Positions 5,845 to 7,312 of a stretch of DNA of 7,312 nt are shown here, in pieces. The notes below the pieces were generated by a model that worked only from the letters and a program-made list of their open reading frames with translations, did not search any database and had not been told where the DNA came from. The stretch spans positions 1 to 7,312 of the forward strand of contig RFRA01000054.1 of the NCBI GenBank assembly GCA_009924725.1, read 5' to 3'. Origin of the DNA: Actinomycetota bacterium (GTDB lineage: Bacteria > Actinomycetota > Actinomycetes > Nanopelagicales > Nanopelagicaceae). The position numbers were made by a program, and so were the translations under genes. The number at the start of each line of letters is the position of its first letter. The first letter of the stretch is position 1.

Positions 5845-7104
5845 TTAAGCTCCGGCGATTTGTTCGCGTGCAATTTGCGATAAAACCCGATCGTAAATAT
5901 CTAAAGTGCCGCGCGCTGTTGCATCCCAGCCAAAGTGTGAAGCATGCTCAACAGCGCCCATTGAGAGCAGAACTCGGCGTTGTGGTTCATTTAGTAGGCG
6001 CGCCAGAATCGATGACCAAGCGCGCGGATCATGCCCATCAACTAAAACTCCAGAAATACCATCGGCAACAGCTGTTCGAAGTCCGCCAACAGCGGTCGCA
6101 ACCACGGGAGTGCCACATGCCTGTGCTTCAAGAGCTACTAAACCAAAGGACTCGCTATAACTTGGCACGCAAACTAAATCAGCACTGCGATACCAATCCG
6201 GCAAATTATTGCGTGGAACAGGTTCGGCAAATTTAATTACATCAGAAATTGCCAACCATCCTGCTAATTCTTTAAGACGTTCTACTTCAGAAGTATTTGA
6301 ACCCGATGAACCACCAACAATATTTACAATTAAGCCGCTACGTAAAAGTGGCGAGTGGATTAGCATTTCTGAGATCGCTCTAATTAGAAGTTCGGGTCCT
6401 TTATGTGGCTGGATACGACCCACAAAAGTAATTACATTGGCGTTTGCCGCAACATTTAAGCGCTCGCGAGCCGCTTTCTTGCCATCACCCGGAATGAATT
6501 TATACAGATCAACACCTGGCGAAACTACTCGGACGTTATCTGGGCAGGCTTCGTAAAGTGAGACCAGGCTGGCAGCTTCAGCATCAGTGTTGGCAATTAA
6601 AGCTTGTGCGGCTGCAACTACTTGGGTTTCACCTTGTACCCGAATCATTGGTTCTGGGGTTTCACCTTCAGCCAGACTCAAATTCTTAACTCGCGCCATT
6701 GTGTGCATGGTGTGAACAAAGGGAATATTTAACGACTTGCTGGCAATCATCGCGACTTTGCCAGAGATCCAATAATGTGAATGGATCAGATCGTATTTAG
6801 TTTCACCGGCAAGCATTTTCTTAAATTCTTCGGCTATGTCTGGAATCAAATTTGGTAAAAATTCTTTAGTTACACCCGTTAGTGGACCAACATTTAATTG
6901 AATTACTCGAACTCCCGGTGAAACTTCGACAATATCTGTGACTTCGGAATTAGTCCGGCGGGTGAAAATATCAACCAAGACACCCATAGCCGCCATGCGT
7001 TCAGCACTTTCAACTACATAAATATTCATGCCGCCGGCATCGCCAATTCCTGGTTGATCCAGGGGCGAGGTATGCACCATCAAAGTGGCAATGCGGGCGC
7101 TCAT
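5845..7104 (-). CDS. mshA: D-inositol-3-phosphate glycosyltransferase MshA (first step of mycothiol synthesis)
   Basis: GT4-family, GT-B-fold enzyme expected to transfer GlcNAc from UDP-GlcNAc to inositol 3-phosphate in the cytoplasm. Length is 419 residues, shorter than M. tuberculosis MshA (about 480) mainly because it lacks N- and C-terminal extensions. Visible motifs: GDAGGMNIYV at 21-30 (acceptor loop), SHYWISG at 109-115, HTMHTMARVKN at 131-141, GVDLYKF at 197-203, FVGRIQPHKGPELL at 227-240 with R230 and K235, and the EX7E nucleotide-sugar motif E318...E326 in SESFGLVALEAQACGTPVVA. These favour MshA over the related sucrose-phosphate-type enzymes, and the ybjN-gpmA neighbours agree. The ATG at 7104 has no Shine-Dalgarno; a TANNNT six bases upstream suggests a leaderless transcript starting within the 19-base gap after the asparaginase-like gene. 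No later mycothiol genes are in the window. Confidence 0.94.
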   Translation of the reverse strand: MSARIATLMVHTSPLDQPGIGDAGGMNIYVVESAERMAAMGVLVDIFTRRTNSEVTDIVEVSPGVRVIQLNVGPLTGVTKEFLPNLIPDIAEEFKKMLAGETKYDLIHSHYWISGKVAMIASKSLNIPFVHTMHTMARVKNLSLAEGETPEPMIRVQGETQVVAAAQALIANTDAEAASLVSLYEACPDNVRVVSPGVDLYKFIPGDGKKAARERLNVAANANVITFVGRIQPHKGPELLIRAISEMLIHSPLLRSGLIVNIVGGSSGSNTSEVERLKELAGWLAISDVIKFAEPVPRNNLPDWYRSADLVCVPSYSESFGLVALEAQACGTPVVATAVGGLRTAVADGISGVLVDGHDPRAWSSILARLLNEPQRRVLLSMGAVEHASHFGWDATARGTLDIYDRVLSQIAREQIAGA

Positions 7105-7110
7105 GGCTAA

Positions 7111-7116
7111 AGGGTA
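7111..7116 (-). promoter_or_regulatory. Predicted -10 element of a leaderless mshA promoter
   Basis: TACCCT on the minus strand fits TANNNT and ends exactly six bases before the mshA ATG. Any -35 would overlap the end of the upstream asparaginase-like gene; the nearest candidate, TTAGCG at 7135-7140 with an 18-base spacer, is weak. Confidence 0.42.
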
Positions 7117-7123
7117 ACGCTGA

Positions 7124-7312
7124 TTAAAACGTAGCGCTAAGTGAGCCGACTACGGTTCCACCGCCAAGCACATCTACAACTTCACCCTCTATCGTGATAC
7201 CTAATTTGGCCAAGGCAGCTTTCATCATTGGGCCATTTGCGCGATTGCTACCGTCGGAAATTTTCCAAGCTATCGCGCTGCCATCAGCCAAAGATGCCAA
7301 CATCACGCTTTC
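7124..7312 (-). CDS. C-terminal 62 residues of an asparaginase II family protein, 5' part outside the window
   Basis: Only the tail is present. It has a strand-like SVMLASLADGSAIAWKISDG segment followed by NRANGPMMKAALAKLGI and a final VLGGGTVVGSLSA. This resembles, from memory, the end of the bacterial L-asparaginase II family (Pfam Asparaginase_II), where a K-I-x-D-G-x-x-R-A motif precedes a helix with alanine/leucine-leucine pattern and a closing G-x-x-V-G strand. The family may hydrolyse asparagine or related amides, but substrate evidence is thin and the likely catalytic region is not visible. The gene points the same way as mshA and ends 19 bases before it, so read-through into mshA is possible. 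The family assignment is moderate; another alpha-beta enzyme cannot be excluded. Confidence 0.65.
   Translation of the reverse strand, partial: ESVMLASLADGSAIAWKISDGSNRANGPMMKAALAKLGITIEGEVVDVLGGGTVVGSLSATF

Noticed and set aside
5832..6236. 134-codon plus-strand open frame opposite the end of mshA
   Set aside because: It is antisense to the conserved C-terminal domain of MshA and to the ybjN start, and resembles no family I recognise.

Overview
The window looks like a chromosomal housekeeping stretch from a low-GC, gene-dense actinobacterium. The best guess is a freshwater streamlined lineage of the acI / Candidatus Nanopelagicales type, inferred from three things: actinobacterial proteins (CarD, a SenX3/PhoR-type kinase with a RegX3/PhoP-type regulator, the mycothiol glycosyltransferase MshA), a base composition well below that of typical Actinobacteria, and near-zero gene spacing. 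All nine visible stop codons are TAA. There are no mobile elements, RNA genes, CRISPR arrays or foreign-looking genes.

Layout from left to right. Minus strand: carD (908-1390), followed downstream by a fused ispDF that runs off the left edge (880 to 1). Plus strand, diverging from carD: a small LpqE-like lipoprotein (1539-2024). It converges with the minus-strand senX3-regX3 pair (3792 to 2021), and the two stop codons share the four bases TTAA. Plus strand, diverging from senX3: phoU (3934-4590). It abuts, stop codon to stop codon, a minus-strand cluster of mshA (7104-5845), ybjN-like (5841-5359) and gpmA (5340-4591). At the right edge is the end of a minus-strand gene that resembles the C-terminus of an asparaginase II family protein.

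How the genes fit together. SenX3-RegX3 and PhoU form a phosphate-sensing module. The 141-base region between them carries a tandem array of TTCAC-like units at 11-12 base spacing that resembles the PHO boxes of Streptomyces, and this is the most interesting regulatory structure here. CarD is a general RNA polymerase co-regulator beside the isoprenoid (MEP pathway) enzyme IspDF. MshA starts mycothiol synthesis, and gpmA is glycolytic. From memory, the order ispF-ispD-carD-lipoprotein-regulator-kinase-phoU matches Streptomyces, and mshA-ybjN-gpm-senX3-regX3 matches Mycobacterium tuberculosis. The window seems to be a compacted form of both.

Three genes that head transcription units without a usable Shine-Dalgarno (senX3, phoU, mshA) each have a TANNNT hexamer exactly six bases before the ATG, the geometry expected of leaderless transcripts. 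SenX3 also lacks the membrane segment(s) usual in its family. I see no convincing wholly new system. The points worth following up are the soluble kinase, the PHO-box-like array, the leaderless geometry and the IspDF fusion.
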